Shown here: positions 45,763-57,837 of the stretch, in pieces
How positions within the stretch are numbered: position 1 is the first letter of the stretch
How the letters are laid out: each line of letters opens with the position of its first letter
Origin: Cyanobacteria bacterium M_surface_10_m2_119
Lineage (GTDB): Bacteria; Cyanobacteriota; Cyanobacteriia; PCC-6307; Cyanobiaceae
Length of the DNA: 64,000 bases
Direction of reading: 5' to 3'
NCBI GenBank assembly: GCA_016882525.1
Contig: VGPU01000005.1
Span: forward strand, 1 to 64,000
Made by a program: the position numbers and the translations under genes
Notes under the pieces: generated by a model
Told to the model about the DNA's origin: nothing
The model's input: only the letters and a program-made list of their open reading frames with translations
Database searches by the model: none

Positions 45763-47133
45763 CTATCCCTCCAGCCTGGCCCATACCACCGGCAGGTCGG
45801 CCAGGCGGGTGGTGGCCGCCCGCGACAGGCGGCTGCGGCGCATGCGCCAGGGCGATTGCAGGCCGCAGGCGGCCCACTGCACCGTGCCGCTGCCGTAGTG
45901 GCGGTTGAGCCGGTCGATCGTGGCCATCAGGGCGCTGCGCCGCTGCTGCTGCTCCGGTGGCAGGGGGGCCAGCAGGTGGTGTTGCAGGGTGGCTCCGTCG
46001 CAGAGCTCCTGCAGCACCACCCCGGCCTTCTGCAGGGGCTTGTGGGGCTTGAACAGGGCCTGGGCCAGGGGCAGGGCAGCCGCCAGCAGCACGGCGGTGT
46101 CGTCGCTGGCGACCGGCAGCCGCACCGTGGCGGCGTTGGCATAGAAGCTGGTGCCGTTGAAGGGGCTGCTGCGCACGAACACCGTGAGTGCCCCCGCCCG
46201 CTGCCCCTGGCGCCGCAGCTTCTCCGCTGCCCGGCTCGTGTAGGTGGCCACCGCTTCCCTGAGGTGCTCCCGGTTGTCGATCGGGGTGCTGAAGCTGCGG
46301 CTCACGCAGGTTTCGCGCTTGGCCGGCGGCACGAGCTCCAGCGGCAGGCAGCCATGGCCCCGCAGTTCCTGCTGCAGCCGCACTCCCACCACGCCACAGC
46401 GCTGGCGCAGCTCGCCCGTCGGCAGATCGCGCAGGGCGAGGGCGTGGGCCACGCCTCGCAGCCGGCACCAGCGCGCCAGCTTTTTGCCGATCCCCCACAC
46501 GTCTTCGATGGCGGTGGCCGCCAGCACCGCCTCGGCCTGTCCGCTGGGGCAGGCGCCCAGGTCGAACACCGCCAGTGGGGTGCCGCCGCCCGCCGGCGCT
46601 GATTTGGCCCACTTGTTGGCCAGCTTGGCCAGCACCTTGGTGGGGGCGATCCCCACCGCCACCGGCAGTCCGAGGCGCCGGCGCACGTCGCGGCGCAGGT
46701 CATGGCCCCAGGCCGTGAGGTCGCGGCTGCTGGCGTCACTGCCTTCGCCACGGGTCCGGCGGGGCCGCTGCAGCAGGCCGAAGGCCTCGTCGATCGAATA
46801 GATCTCCAGCGCCTCCACCCACTCCTCCAGCACGGTCATCAGCCGCTGGCTCATGTCGGCGTAGAGGGCGTAGTTGGAGCTCCGCACGATCACCCCCAGC
46901 CGCTCCAGCTGGCGCTGCACCTGGAAATAGGGCTGGCCCATGCGGATGCCGAGGGCGCGGGCCTCGGCGCTGCGCGAGACGATGCAGCCGTCGTTGTTGG
47001 AGAGCACCACCAGCGGCCGGCCGATCACGGCCGGGTCCACCACCGCCTCGCAGGAGGCGTAGAAGTTGTTGCCGTCGATCAGCACCACCGCCTCCCGGCT
47101 GCTGGCCTGGCGACCGCTCGTCGCACCGCCCAT
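45763..47133 (-). CDS. umuC: Y-family DNA polymerase UmuC (Pol V catalytic subunit)
   Basis: A 456-residue translesion polymerase. Catalytic motifs are LIDGNNFYASCE near the N-terminus, NNDGCIVSRSAEAR and EIYSIDEAFG with the S-I-D-E active-site acids, followed by the helix-hairpin-helix GIGKKLARWCRLRG and a little-finger domain (RETCVSRSFSTPI). It starts by ATGA overlap with umuD, so both would form Pol V under one promoter. It is SOS-controlled through the LexA box at 47704. Confidence 0.95.
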   Translation of the reverse strand: MGGATSGRQASSREAVVLIDGNNFYASCEAVVDPAVIGRPLVVLSNNDGCIVSRSAEARALGIRMGQPYFQVQRQLERLGVIVRSSNYALYADMSQRLMTVLEEWVEALEIYSIDEAFGLLQRPRRTRGEGSDASSRDLTAWGHDLRRDVRRRLGLPVAVGIAPTKVLAKLANKWAKSAPAGGGTPLAVFDLGACPSGQAEAVLAATAIEDVWGIGKKLARWCRLRGVAHALALRDLPTGELRQRCGVVGVRLQQELRGHGCLPLELVPPAKRETCVSRSFSTPIDNREHLREAVATYTSRAAEKLRRQGQRAGALTVFVRSSPFNGTSFYANAATVRLPVASDDTAVLLAAALPLAQALFKPHKPLQKAGVVLQELCDGATLQHHLLAPLPPEQQQRRSALMATIDRLNRHYGSGTVQWAACGLQSPWRMRRSRLSRAATTRLADLPVVWARLEG

Positions 47134-47681
47134 CAGAGGCTGTGGATGGCGTGGATGGCCACCCCCCAGATGCGGGCGTCGTCGCGCTCGGCCAGCTCCA
47201 GCGGTGGGTAGTCGGGATGGGCCGCCTCCAGCCGCCAGCGCCCCTGGTGGCGATTGAGGTATTTGAGCGTGAAGGCCCCCTCGAGCACCGCCACCACCAC
47301 CCGGCCGGCACGGGGTTCGATCGCCCGGTCCACCACCAGCAGGTCGCCGTCGAGGATGCCGGCATCGCGCATCGAATCGCCGCTCACCCGCAGGAAGAAG
47401 GTGCTGCTGGGGTGGCGGATCAGCACGTCGTTGAGGTCGATGCGGCTCTCGATGTAGTCGTCGGCGGGGCTGGGGAAGCCCGCCGCCACCGCCGTGCCGG
47501 CCAGGGGCAGCAGCCGGCGCCCGCCGGGCCGCTCCGCATCCGCCGCACCGGCCAGGGCTGCGAGTACCGCCGCTCGCGGCACGGGCCACCCACTGATCCG
47601 CCCGCCGCCCGCGCCCGTTCCCGCTTCCGGCTGTTCCGGCTGCCCCAGTTGTTCCGGCTGCCCCGCTGCCCTCAGCGCCAT
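47133..47681 (-). CDS. umuD: UmuD-type S24 protease subunit of Pol V, long N-terminus
   Basis: A 182-residue LexA/UmuD-family protein. The self-cleavage site is A-G at 67/68 in AVAAGFPSPADD; the catalytic Ser103 is in VSGDSMRDAG and Lys140 in FTLKYL. After cleavage the C-terminal part would join UmuC. The ~66 residues before the site, rich in Pro, Gly and Gln, are much longer than the 24 residues of E. coli UmuD. No DNA-binding helix-turn-helix is seen, so it is UmuD, not LexA. ATG 47681 is chosen; TTG 47702 is also open but lies within the LexA-box promoter region. Confidence 0.92.
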   Translation of the reverse strand: MALRAAGQPEQLGQPEQPEAGTGAGGGRISGWPVPRAAVLAALAGAADAERPGGRRLLPLAGTAVAAGFPSPADDYIESRIDLNDVLIRHPSSTFFLRVSGDSMRDAGILDGDLLVVDRAIEPRAGRVVVAVLEGAFTLKYLNRHQGRWRLEAAHPDYPPLELAERDDARIWGVAIHAIHSL

Positions 47682-47703
47682 CGCCACCTCCGACACCGCC
47701 AAT

Positions 47704-47717
47704 AGTATGCCTGTACT
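47704..47717 (-). promoter_or_regulatory. LexA (SOS) box upstream of umuDC
   Basis: AGTATGCCTGTACT on the plus strand matches 13 of 14 positions of the cyanobacterial LexA box RGTACNNNDGTWCB (one T for C). It lies 22 bases before the umuD ATG and overlaps a TACTAT-like -10 element on the minus strand. A repressor bound here would block umuDC until DNA damage. Confidence 0.75.
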
Positions 47718-47824
47718 ACAAAGGGAGTGGTTGGGGTGCTCGCCGGTCGCGGTCTGTTGCCCGTGGCTTGCCGGTGTGGGCGACGGCTGCTCTGCTGTGT
47801 GGGTCTCTGGTGTGGGGGTTGGTC

Positions 47825-48211
47825 ATGGTGCAGGCAATCGCCCCTGGGGGCGGCCCTTCGGGCCCGGCTCGCCGGCTGCGTGGCCGGGCGGTGCTGGTGC
47901 GTCCCGTGCTGCTGGGGGTGCTTTTGCTTGCCGCCGCCCCTCGCCTGGTGCGCGCCGAGCCCGGCCTCCGCGCCGACTACCTCTGCAAGGGCCGCTTCGA
48001 TGCCAGTGCGGTCACCGCGTTCTTCTTCAATGGCACCCCTAGCGCCGTGGTGCTGCTGGAGGGGGAGGGGGCGACGCGCCTGCCCCAGGCCGTGAGTGCC
48101 AGCGGTGCCCGCTACAGCGATGGGGCGCAGAGCTTCTGGGTGAAAGGGGAGCGGGCCAGCTGGCAGCAGGGCCAGGCCCCCGCGCGCCACTGCGAACCCC
48201 GGCCGCGCTGA
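47825..48211 (+). CDS. Secreted MliC family protein (C-type lysozyme inhibitor fold)
   Basis: A 128-residue protein with a signal peptide (basic RRLRGR, then LVRPVLLGVLLLAAAPRLVRA, cleavage before EPG). The mature domain follows the MliC pattern closely: Y-L-C-K-G, a strand AVTAFFFNGTPSAVVLL, the core SASGARYSDGAQSFWVKGERA, and a terminal Cys in H-C-E-P. In proteobacteria this fold inhibits C-type lysozyme in the periplasm. Here it would face the periplasm or outside. The frame is open upstream to a TTG at 47768; ATG 47825 gives the best signal peptide. Confidence 0.86.
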   Translation: MVQAIAPGGGPSGPARRLRGRAVLVRPVLLGVLLLAAAPRLVRAEPGLRADYLCKGRFDASAVTAFFFNGTPSAVVLLEGEGATRLPQAVSASGARYSDGAQSFWVKGERASWQQGQAPARHCEPRPR

Positions 48212-48243
48212 AATCCCGCCGCGGGCGATCCCCAGGCCCTCTC

Positions 48244-48249
48244 TATACG
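48244..48249 (+). promoter_or_regulatory. Candidate -10 element before sdhC
   Basis: TATACG, 33 bases before the sdhC GTG, resembles a -10 hexamer. No convincing -35 is present, so this is tentative. Confidence 0.25.
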
Positions 48250-48281
48250 ATGAGCAGCGGATTCACGGCTGGGCGGCCAGG

Positions 48282-48964
48282 GTGCAGACGCAGGCTCACA
48301 ACGGCAAGGCCTGGCAGTCCGGCAGTGGCGCCTGGCTGCGCCCCGCTTCAGCCGCCAGCGGCCTGCTGCTGGTGGTCTTTCTGCTGCTGCACCTGGCGGG
48401 GGTGGCCCTGGCGCCGCTGGCGCCGCCGCGCTTTGAGGCCTATGCCGCCGCCCTGCACCGCAGCGCCTGGCTGCCGGTCGCTGAGCTGGCGCTGCTGGCG
48501 GTGGCGCTGGTGCACCTGGGCCTGAGCCTGCTGCGGGCCGTGCTCAACCGCCGCGCTGCCGGCGCGCCCCGGCCCCAGCTGCGCAGCCGCCGCACGGGCC
48601 CGCTGGCCCCCCTGGCAGCCCTGGCCGCCCGCAGTCAGGTGGCCGGCGGGCTGCTGCTGCTGCTGTTTCTGGCGCTGCACCTGGCCCAGCTGCGCTGGCC
48701 CCGGCCGGCGGCGGGCGCTGAGCTGGCGGCATTGGCGGCAGTGCTGGCCAGCCCCTGGAGCCTGGTGCTCTACTTGGCGGCGCCCCTGGCGCTGGCCCTG
48801 CATCTGTTCCACGGCGGCGAGGCGGCCCACCGCAGCCTGGGGCTGCTGCAGCCGGCCAACGCCAGTGCCATCCGCGCCGCCGCCCGCTTGCTGGCGCTGC
48901 TGGTGGGCGGCGGCTTCCTGGCGGTGACCCTCGCCCTGGCCCTGCCGGCCGGGGGGGCGTTCTG

Positions 48965-48965
<1 letters not shown>
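48282..48965 (+). CDS. sdhC: Succinate dehydrogenase cytochrome b subunit (SdhC type)
   Basis: A 227-residue membrane subunit with five hydrophobic segments. Histidines in or next to the helices ([49 protein letters not shown]) are candidate ligands of two haems, as in Bacillus/epsilonproteobacterial-type enzymes. It would anchor the soluble SdhAB and pass electrons to plastoquinone. GTG start at 48282; the stop overlaps the sdhA start (ATGA). Confidence 0.84.
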
Positions 48966-50880
<1,915 letters not shown>

Positions 50881-50884
<4 letters not shown>

Positions 50885-51621
50885 GTCGCACCATCTTCCT
50901 CACCCTGCGGATCTGGCGCCAGGAGACTCCCGAGGCTCCGGGGGGCTTCCGGAGCTACCGGCTGGAGGCGGTGAGCACGGATCTCTCGCTCCTGGAGGCC
51001 CTCGATCAGCTCAATGAGCGGTTGATCAGCGCCGGCGAGCGGCCGGTGAGCTTCGAGCACGACTGCCGCGAGGGCATCTGCGGCAGCTGCGGCTTCCTGG
51101 TGAACGGCCAGGCCCACGGGCCCCAGGCGGCCACCAGCGTGTGCCAGCTCTATCTGCGCCAGTTCGCCGATGGCGCCACCCTCACCCTGGAGCCCTGGCG
51201 GGCGCGGGCGTTCCCCTTGATCCAGGACCTGGCGGTGGAGCGCAGCGCCCTCGATCGGCTGCTGATCGCCGGCGGCTACTGCTCGGTGAGCACGGGCCAG
51301 GCGCCGGAGGCCAACGCCCTCCTGGTGGGCCAGGAGCAGGCCCGCTCGGCCTTCGACACGGCCACCTGCATCGGCTGCGGCGCCTGTGTGGCCAGCTGCC
51401 GCAATGCCTCGGCCAGTCTGTTTGTGGCCGCCAAGCTGGCTCACCTGGCCCAGCTGCCCCAGGGGCAGCCCGAACGGGCCCGCCGCGCCGGCGCCATGCA
51501 GGCGGCCATGGCGGCCGAAGGCTTTGGCGGCTGCAGCAGCCACCTGGAGTGCGAAGCGGTCTGCCCCCAGCAGATCTCGGCCGACTGGATCAGCTGGATG
51601 CACGCGGAGGCCCGGCACTGA
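50881..51621 (+). CDS. sdhB: Succinate dehydrogenase / fumarate reductase iron-sulfur subunit
   Basis: A 246-residue protein with three clusters readable: [2Fe-2S] ligands in [15 protein letters not shown], then [15 protein letters not shown] and CEAVCPQQI for the [4Fe-4S] and [3Fe-4S] centres. It links SdhA to the membrane subunit. Order C-A-B is that of Bacillus/epsilonproteobacterial-type enzymes. The 3' end overlaps the convergent hypothetical gene by 32 bases. Confidence 0.95.
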
Positions 51622-51988
51622 AGCGCCGCACAAACTGCTCCAACGGCATCGGCCCGCACCGTCGCTGCCAGCCGATTCCCTCCGGGTAGCGGCGCCAGCA
51701 GCACACCTGCACGCCCCTGGCCTTCAGCTCGAGCAGGTAGCGGTAGCTGGCGGGCGGATGTTCCGGATGGTCGATGCCACCGCCGTTGAGCAGGGGTAAC
51801 GGTGCAAACACCTCCAGCCAGTCGTCCAGGCTCCGTGCCGCCCGCCGGGTGCGCTGCAGCGGTGCTGCGAGCAGGCCCGCCACACGCTGGGGGAAGCCCC
51901 CCTGGGCCAGCCACCAGTGGTGCTGGGCAGGATGGCGGCTGTGGTGCAGGGAGATGAGGGCGGAACAGCCCGGCGAACTGGGGGCCAT
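51590..51988 (-). CDS. Hypothetical protein
   Basis: A 132-residue soluble protein with many His/Trp/Arg: SLHHSRHPAQHHWWLAQGG, SLDDWLEVFAPLPLLNGGG, and a C-terminal Q-V-C-C-W-R-R segment with paired cysteines. The His cluster and Cys pair could bind metal, but no family is recognised. The stop lies 32 bases inside sdhB, so the real 3' end is uncertain. Confidence 0.55.
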   Translation of the reverse strand: MAPSSPGCSALISLHHSRHPAQHHWWLAQGGFPQRVAGLLAAPLQRTRRAARSLDDWLEVFAPLPLLNGGGIDHPEHPPASYRYLLELKARGVQVCCWRRYPEGIGWQRRCGPMPLEQFVRRFSAGPPRASS

Positions 51989-52070
51989 GCAGGAGCAGGA
52001 GCGACTCCTCTCCAGTGCCCCGCCTGTCTCTCCGGGGGGATGCGGCGGCGCTCCCCCCGCCCCTGGGCAA

Positions 52071-52403
52071 TCAGGCCATAGGTGTGGTGGCCAGCGATGC
52101 GGTCGCCAACGAGGGCTGGCAGAACAGCACGATCAGCCAGATCGCCCCCACGATCGGGATCAGACCGATGAAGATCCAGGGCCAGGACTTACCGCTGTCG
52201 CGCAGGCGCCGCACCGCCAGCGGGATACCCGGCACCACGCTGGCGAGCGAATAGAGCGTGTTCAGCTTGTCTGAGATCAGTGCGGTGAGCAGGGCCACGA
52301 TCAGGTTGGCCAGCACAAACCACCAGTAGTCGCCGCGATTGGAGCGCCCTGTGTAGTCGAAGGAGCGCTGCCAACCGGCGGTGAAGGCATCAATCAGGGT
52401 CAT
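52071..52403 (-). CDS. DUF805 family membrane protein
   Basis: A 110-residue member of the DUF805 family, with the typical FDYTGRSNRGDYWWFVLANLI start, a second hydrophobic segment, IPLAVRRLRDSGKSWPWIF and a final hydrophobic stretch. Three transmembrane helices are expected. Function unknown; frequent in cyanobacteria and often near stress or phage-related genes. Confidence 0.9.
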   Translation of the reverse strand: MTLIDAFTAGWQRSFDYTGRSNRGDYWWFVLANLIVALLTALISDKLNTLYSLASVVPGIPLAVRRLRDSGKSWPWIFIGLIPIVGAIWLIVLFCQPSLATASLATTPMA

Positions 52404-52496
52404 GAAAAAAGAGAGAGGACTCCGTTGTTTAGACGCCGAGGCCTTTCTGGGCTTCCCCCTGTCGTGAACTGTTGCGCAAGAACCCTGGGTTGATGG

Positions 52497-53870
<1,374 letters not shown>

Positions 53871-53874
<4 letters not shown>

Positions 53875-54302
53875 AGGTCCTCGTCTTCCAGCAGAAGCTG
53901 CTGAAAGGCGGTGTAGAGGTCGCCGTGATCGGCGGCCAGTTTCGGGTTGGGCCGGCCGATGGCCGTGTCGCGGCGCCTGGCTCCAGGCCTTTGGTTCTCC
54001 GCGCCAGAGGGGCTGGCGCCGCTGGTGCCTGGGCTGGGGGCACCGGCGGCGGCGGGGCGCTGGCGGCGCTGCCCCTCCACCTGCCGCAGCCGTTCCATCA
54101 GGTGGGGCGGCACCGTGCCATCGGCGCTGGCCTGCATCAGTTCGCGGAACAGCTGCTCAGGATCGGTTTCCGTCTCCACCTTGTGGCGGGGTTCGGCCGC
54201 CCGGGCCCGGGCACTGGGCTTGGGCTCCGGTTTGGGCAGGGGCTGGGGCAGGCTGCGCCCCAGCTCCCGCAGGCGCTCGAGGCTGCGGGGATCGAAGCTC
54301 AT
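53871..54302 (-). CDS. Cyanobacterial hypothetical protein
   Basis: A 143-residue soluble protein. N-terminal SFDPRSLERLRELGRSLPQPLP, a helical DPEQLFRELMQASADGTVPPHLMERL and a C-terminal DLYTAFQQLLLEDEDL are separated by Pro/Ala/Arg-rich linkers. The pieces look conserved, the linkers do not. Start lies 1 base past the pentapeptide gene stop. Confidence 0.72.
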
Positions 54303-54303
54303 C

Positions 54304-54840
54304 TCAGCGGCAGCCCAGGGTGTCGCGGGTGTTGCGGCCGGTCACCGGATTGGTTCCCTTGGCTGCGGCGCAGAGAGCCTTGAGGGCATCGCCGCGCAGG
54401 GGCACGTTGGTGAAGTCGGCCCCGGTGATCGTCACGGACTCGAAGCGGGTGTTGAAAGCGAAGGCATCCTCCAGCACCGCATTGGTGAGATTCGTGCCGT
54501 TGAACACCGCCGAGTCGAGGGTGGCCTCCCGCAGGTTGGTGTTGCTGAGGTCGGCGTCCTGCAGCTTGGCGCCGAACAGGCTGGCCCCCTGCAGGTCGGC
54601 GCCGGAGAGGTTGGCGTCGCGCAGGTTGGTGAGGTTGAAGGTGGCGCCGCGCAGGTCCTGGCCGGAGTAGTCGGCGCCGATCAGCACCTGTTTGGCCACG
54701 TCCACAGCCGCCGCCACCGGTGCGGCCAGGGGGCCGGCCAGCAGACCCACAAGGAGCAGGAGGGGCAGCCACACCCTGGGGCTCCAGGGCCGATCCCCAG
54801 GACAAGTGCTGGCCGGCAGGCGGTGATGGAGATGGCCCAT
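54304..54840 (-). CDS. Secreted pentapeptide repeat protein (lumenal type)
   Basis: A 178-residue protein with a signal peptide (VWLPLLLLVGLLAGPLAAPVAAA) and about 12 pentapeptide units of the A(D/N)LXX type between residues 55 and 145: ADYSGQDLRGATFN, LRDANLSGADLQGASLFGA, LREATLDSAVF. The repeats would form a right-handed quadrilateral beta-helix. Location is likely periplasm or thylakoid lumen; function unknown. First gene of a three-gene unit with the two genes below it. Confidence 0.88.
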   Translation of the reverse strand: MGHLHHRLPASTCPGDRPWSPRVWLPLLLLVGLLAGPLAAPVAAAVDVAKQVLIGADYSGQDLRGATFNLTNLRDANLSGADLQGASLFGAKLQDADLSNTNLREATLDSAVFNGTNLTNAVLEDAFAFNTRFESVTITGADFTNVPLRGDALKALCAAAKGTNPVTGRNTRDTLGCR

Positions 54841-54907
54841 GGCTCCTCGGGAACGGTGGCGACGGCTGTGGTGGCAACCCTAGGCAGCGTCCTCCGCCCC
54901 CCGTTCC

Positions 54908-55276
54908 ATGGCCCTGACGCGCGAGCCTCTGCCGCTGCATGGTGGCTGGGCGGAACAGCGGGCCCTGCGGCTGCTGCGCAGCCGGGGCTGGCATCTGCAG
55001 GCCCGCAACTGGCGCTGCCGCTGGGGGGAACTCGATCTGGTGCTCGAGAAGCCGGGCCGGCTGTTGCTGGTAGAGGTGAAGGGGCGCCGCAGCGGGGTGG
55101 ATGGCTGGGGCGTCGCGGCCCTGCACTGGCGGAAACGGCAGCGGCTGGAGCGGGCGTGGGCGTGCTGGCTCGCCGAGCATCCCGCCCACGCCCTGCGGCC
55201 GGTGGAGCTCGTCTACGCGCTGGTGCCCCTACCCCCCCGGAGGGGCCAGGTTCGCTGGATCCGGGCCCGCTTCTGA
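54908..55276 (+). CDS. YraN family (UPF0102) endonuclease-like protein
   Basis: A 122-residue protein of the restriction-endonuclease-like fold: GGWAEQRALRLLRSRGWHLQARNWRCRWGELDLVLE is split here as AEQRALRLL and GELDLVLEK, and the active-site-like LLLVEVKGRRS follows. Family members are found near RNase HII and signal peptidase genes; function is not settled. The 3' end overlaps the convergent secreted-protein gene by 48 bases. Confidence 0.9.
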   Translation: MALTREPLPLHGGWAEQRALRLLRSRGWHLQARNWRCRWGELDLVLEKPGRLLLVEVKGRRSGVDGWGVAALHWRKRQRLERAWACWLAEHPAHALRPVELVYALVPLPPRRGQVRWIRARF

Positions 55277-55549
55277 GGGGATGCGCCACTCCACGCTGCA
55301 GCGGTAGCGGATGTTGTCGAGCCCTACCTCAATCTCCTGGCAGAGCTCGCGGGTCACCACGGCGCCCTGGGGGACCTGCTGGCGGGCCTGCTCCAGCGCA
55401 TGGGCCCGGTCCCAGATCGATTCCGCCGTGGCGCTCCCTGCCCAGGCCGGTGCCCCCGCCAGGGCCAACACCGCCGCCAGGCCGGCCCATGGCCAGCGCA
55501 GGCCCTGGCCCGGGCGTTGGGTTCGGTGGATCTGAGGGGTCCGTGCCAT
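55229..55549 (-). CDS. Secreted hypothetical protein
   Basis: A 106-residue protein with a signal peptide (WAGLAAVLALAGAPAWA, cleavage before GSATAE). The mature part has TAESIWDRAHALEQARQQVP and ELCQEIEVGLDNIRYRCSVEW with two cysteines. It is conserved-looking, but the Pro/Gly tail overlaps the convergent YraN gene, so the exact C-terminus is uncertain. Confidence 0.66.
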   Translation of the reverse strand: MARTPQIHRTQRPGQGLRWPWAGLAAVLALAGAPAWAGSATAESIWDRAHALEQARQQVPQGAVVTRELCQEIEVGLDNIRYRCSVEWRIPSEAGPDPANLAPPGG

Positions 55550-55644
55550 GGCGATGATCCGTGCGAAGGGCTGGTGCCCCTGGTCTAGCCATGGCAGCCC
55601 CTGCGGCGGCAGCAGGCAATCTGGATAGAGAGCCGGCCCCCGCC

Positions 55645-56478
55645 ATGACCTTCGCTGCCCATCGGGCCCGCAAGCGCTTCGGTCAACACTGGCTGGTGGA
55701 TGAGGGGGTGCTGGATCAGATCGTGGCGGCAGCCGCCATCCAGCCGGGGGAGCGGTTGCTGGAGATCGGCCCGGGCCGCGGGGCCCTCACCGAACGGCTG
55801 CTGCGCAGCCCTGCTGCCGGGCTGGCTGCCGTGGAGCTGGATCGCGATCTGTTGGCAGGCCTGCGCCAGCGCTTTGCGGACGACGCCCGCTTCGCCCTGG
55901 TGGCCGGGGATGCCCTCGCCGTCGATCTGCCGGCGGCGGACAAGGTGGTGGCCAACATCCCGTACAACATCACTGGACCGTTGCTGGAGCGGCTGGTGGG
56001 CCGTCTCGACCGGCCCGTCACACCCCCCTACAAGCGGCTGGTGCTGCTGGTGCAGCAGGAGGTGGGCGAGCGGATTCGCTGCCGGCCCGGCAGCAGTGCC
56101 TATTCCGCCCTCAGTGTGCGCATGCAGCTGCTGGGTGATTGCCAGACGGTGTGTGCGGTGCCCCCCCGCTGCTTTCAACCGCCGCCGAAGGTGCAGTCGG
56201 AGGTGATTGCCATCGATCCCCTGCCGGTGCACCAGCGACTGGAGCCAGCCATCGCCCGCGGGGTGGAGCAGTTGCTGCGCCGCTGCTTCGCCTCCCGCCG
56301 CAAGATGCTGCGCAACACCCTGGTTGGCCTGCTGCCGCCGGATCGGCTCGCGGCCCTGGCCGCTGCGGCCGGCATCGACCTGCAGCAGCGCCCCCAGGAG
56401 CTCCCGCCGTCCGCCTGGGTGGCCCTGGCGGCGGGTTTGAATCGCAGCATCTCCGCTGCCCCGGCGCTCGATGGCTGA
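55645..56478 (+). CDS. rsmA: 16S rRNA (adenine1518-N6/adenine1519-N6)-dimethyltransferase RsmA
   Basis: RsmA (KsgA) dimethylates two adjacent adenosines near the 3' end of 16S rRNA. From ATG 55645 the protein has 277 residues: [14 protein letters not shown] start, SAM motif [16 protein letters not shown], then [14 protein letters not shown] (catalytic NIPY) and [11 protein letters not shown]. It overlaps ispE by 8 bases. Confidence 0.96.
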   Translation: MTFAAHRARKRFGQHWLVDEGVLDQIVAAAAIQPGERLLEIGPGRGALTERLLRSPAAGLAAVELDRDLLAGLRQRFADDARFALVAGDALAVDLPAADKVVANIPYNITGPLLERLVGRLDRPVTPPYKRLVLLVQQEVGERIRCRPGSSAYSALSVRMQLLGDCQTVCAVPPRCFQPPPKVQSEVIAIDPLPVHQRLEPAIARGVEQLLRRCFASRRKMLRNTLVGLLPPDRLAALAAAAGIDLQQRPQELPPSAWVALAAGLNRSISAAPALDG

Positions 56479-57406
56479 ACTCTCCGTCTGCTCCCCGGCC
56501 AAGATCAACCTGCACCTGGAGGTGCTCGGGCTGCGGGCCGATGGCTTTCACGAGCTCGCGATGGTGATGCAGACCATCGACCTCTTCGATCTGCTGCGCC
56601 TGAAGCCCACGGCGGATGGCGCCATCGCCTTGCACTGCGATCACCCGGACCTGCCCACCGACGGGAGCAACCTGATCACGCGTGCGGCGGAGCTGCTCAA
56701 GGCCCGCGCCGGACTGCCCGAGCTGGGCGCCGAGATCGCCCTGCGCAAGCGCATTCCCATCGGGGCCGGCCTGGCTGGGGGGTCGAGCAATGGGGCGGCA
56801 GCCCTGGTGGGCCTCAATGCGCTCTGGGGCCTGGGTTTCAGCCCCGAGGCCCTGCTGGGGATGGCCGCCGAGCTCGGCTCCGACATGCCCTACTGCCTGG
56901 CGGGGGGCACCCAGCTCTGCTTCGGGCGGGGGGAGAGCCTGGAGCCCCTCGAGCCCGGCGCCGCCGACACCCTGGCGGTGCTGCTGCTCAAGCATCCCGA
57001 GGCCAGCGTCAGCACCCCCTGGGCCTATGGCCGCTGCCGGGAGCTGCGCGGTGCCCACTACCTCACGGGGGAGCCGGCCTTCGCCGAGCGCCGGCAGGCC
57101 CTGCGCCACAACCCGCTCCTGCCGGCCCTGCAACGGGGCGCGGCCCTGCCACCCCTGCGCAACGACCTGCAGGCGGTGGTGGAATCGGAGGTGGCCAGCG
57201 TGCGCGAGGGCCTCGTCCTGCTGCGCCGGCTGCGCACGCCCCTGGCGGTGGCGATGAGCGGGTCAGGCCCGAGCCTTTTCGCTCTTTTTCCCGACCTGGA
57301 TGCCGCGTTCGCGGCTCAGGTGGAGCTGGCAACGGATCTGGAGGCGGGCGGATTTCAAAGCTGGGCCTGTGGGCTCTCGCCCGCAGGCGTCATGCTGGTG
57401 GCGTGA
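56471..57406 (+). CDS. ispE: 4-diphosphocytidyl-2-C-methyl-D-erythritol kinase IspE
   Basis: IspE phosphorylates CDP-ME in the MEP isoprenoid pathway, which feeds carotenoids, chlorophyll side chains and plastoquinone. It is a GHMP kinase: [22 protein letters not shown] at the start (first 18 shown as [11 protein letters not shown]), the ATP motif [20 protein letters not shown] and the C-terminal [13 protein letters not shown]. Length 311 is normal. It overlaps rsmA at its start and DUF3082 at its end. Confidence 0.96.
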   Translation: MAELSVCSPAKINLHLEVLGLRADGFHELAMVMQTIDLFDLLRLKPTADGAIALHCDHPDLPTDGSNLITRAAELLKARAGLPELGAEIALRKRIPIGAGLAGGSSNGAAALVGLNALWGLGFSPEALLGMAAELGSDMPYCLAGGTQLCFGRGESLEPLEPGAADTLAVLLLKHPEASVSTPWAYGRCRELRGAHYLTGEPAFAERRQALRHNPLLPALQRGAALPPLRNDLQAVVESEVASVREGLVLLRRLRTPLAVAMSGSGPSLFALFPDLDAAFAAQVELATDLEAGGFQSWACGLSPAGVMLVA

Positions 57407-57795
57407 CCGATCCCATCACCCCCCCCTCCGTCGCCGGTCCGGAGCCCCGCAAGGGGCCCCTGAGCTTTCTCTCCGGCGCCCTCACGGCCGGGCTGCTCTC
57501 CTGGCTCTGCCTCGGCCTGAGCAAGCGGATGGCCACCTACTACGCCCTCCACCCGCCCCACTACACCTCGGCCATCGCCCAGTCGATCGCCACCGCGCTC
57601 AAGACCCTGATCGTGGGAATGGCCTTCCTGGCCACCTTCAGCTTCGGCTTCATCGCCCTGGGCCTCACGCTGGTGTTCCTGCGCAGCCTGGTGGCGGGTG
57701 CCCCCCCGGGGCCGGAACAGCCAACCGAGGACCGCCCCGCCATTCAGGTCGATGCCGGCCTCTCCAGCCAGAGCGGCCCCCAATCGGACAGCTGA
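57403..57795 (+). CDS. DUF3082 family membrane protein
   Basis: A 130-residue protein of the cyanobacterial DUF3082 family. It has two hydrophobic segments, [18 protein letters not shown] and [22 protein letters not shown], flanking the conserved [23 protein letters not shown]. Function unknown. GTG start in an overlap with the ispE stop. Confidence 0.85.
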   Translation: MTDPITPPSVAGPEPRKGPLSFLSGALTAGLLSWLCLGLSKRMATYYALHPPHYTSAIAQSIATALKTLIVGMAFLATFSFGFIALGLTLVFLRSLVAGAPPGPEQPTEDRPAIQVDAGLSSQSGPQSDS

Positions 57796-57837
57796 CGGAT
57801 TTCCCCTTAACCTCCAGGCGGTTCCAGCCTTCAGCCC

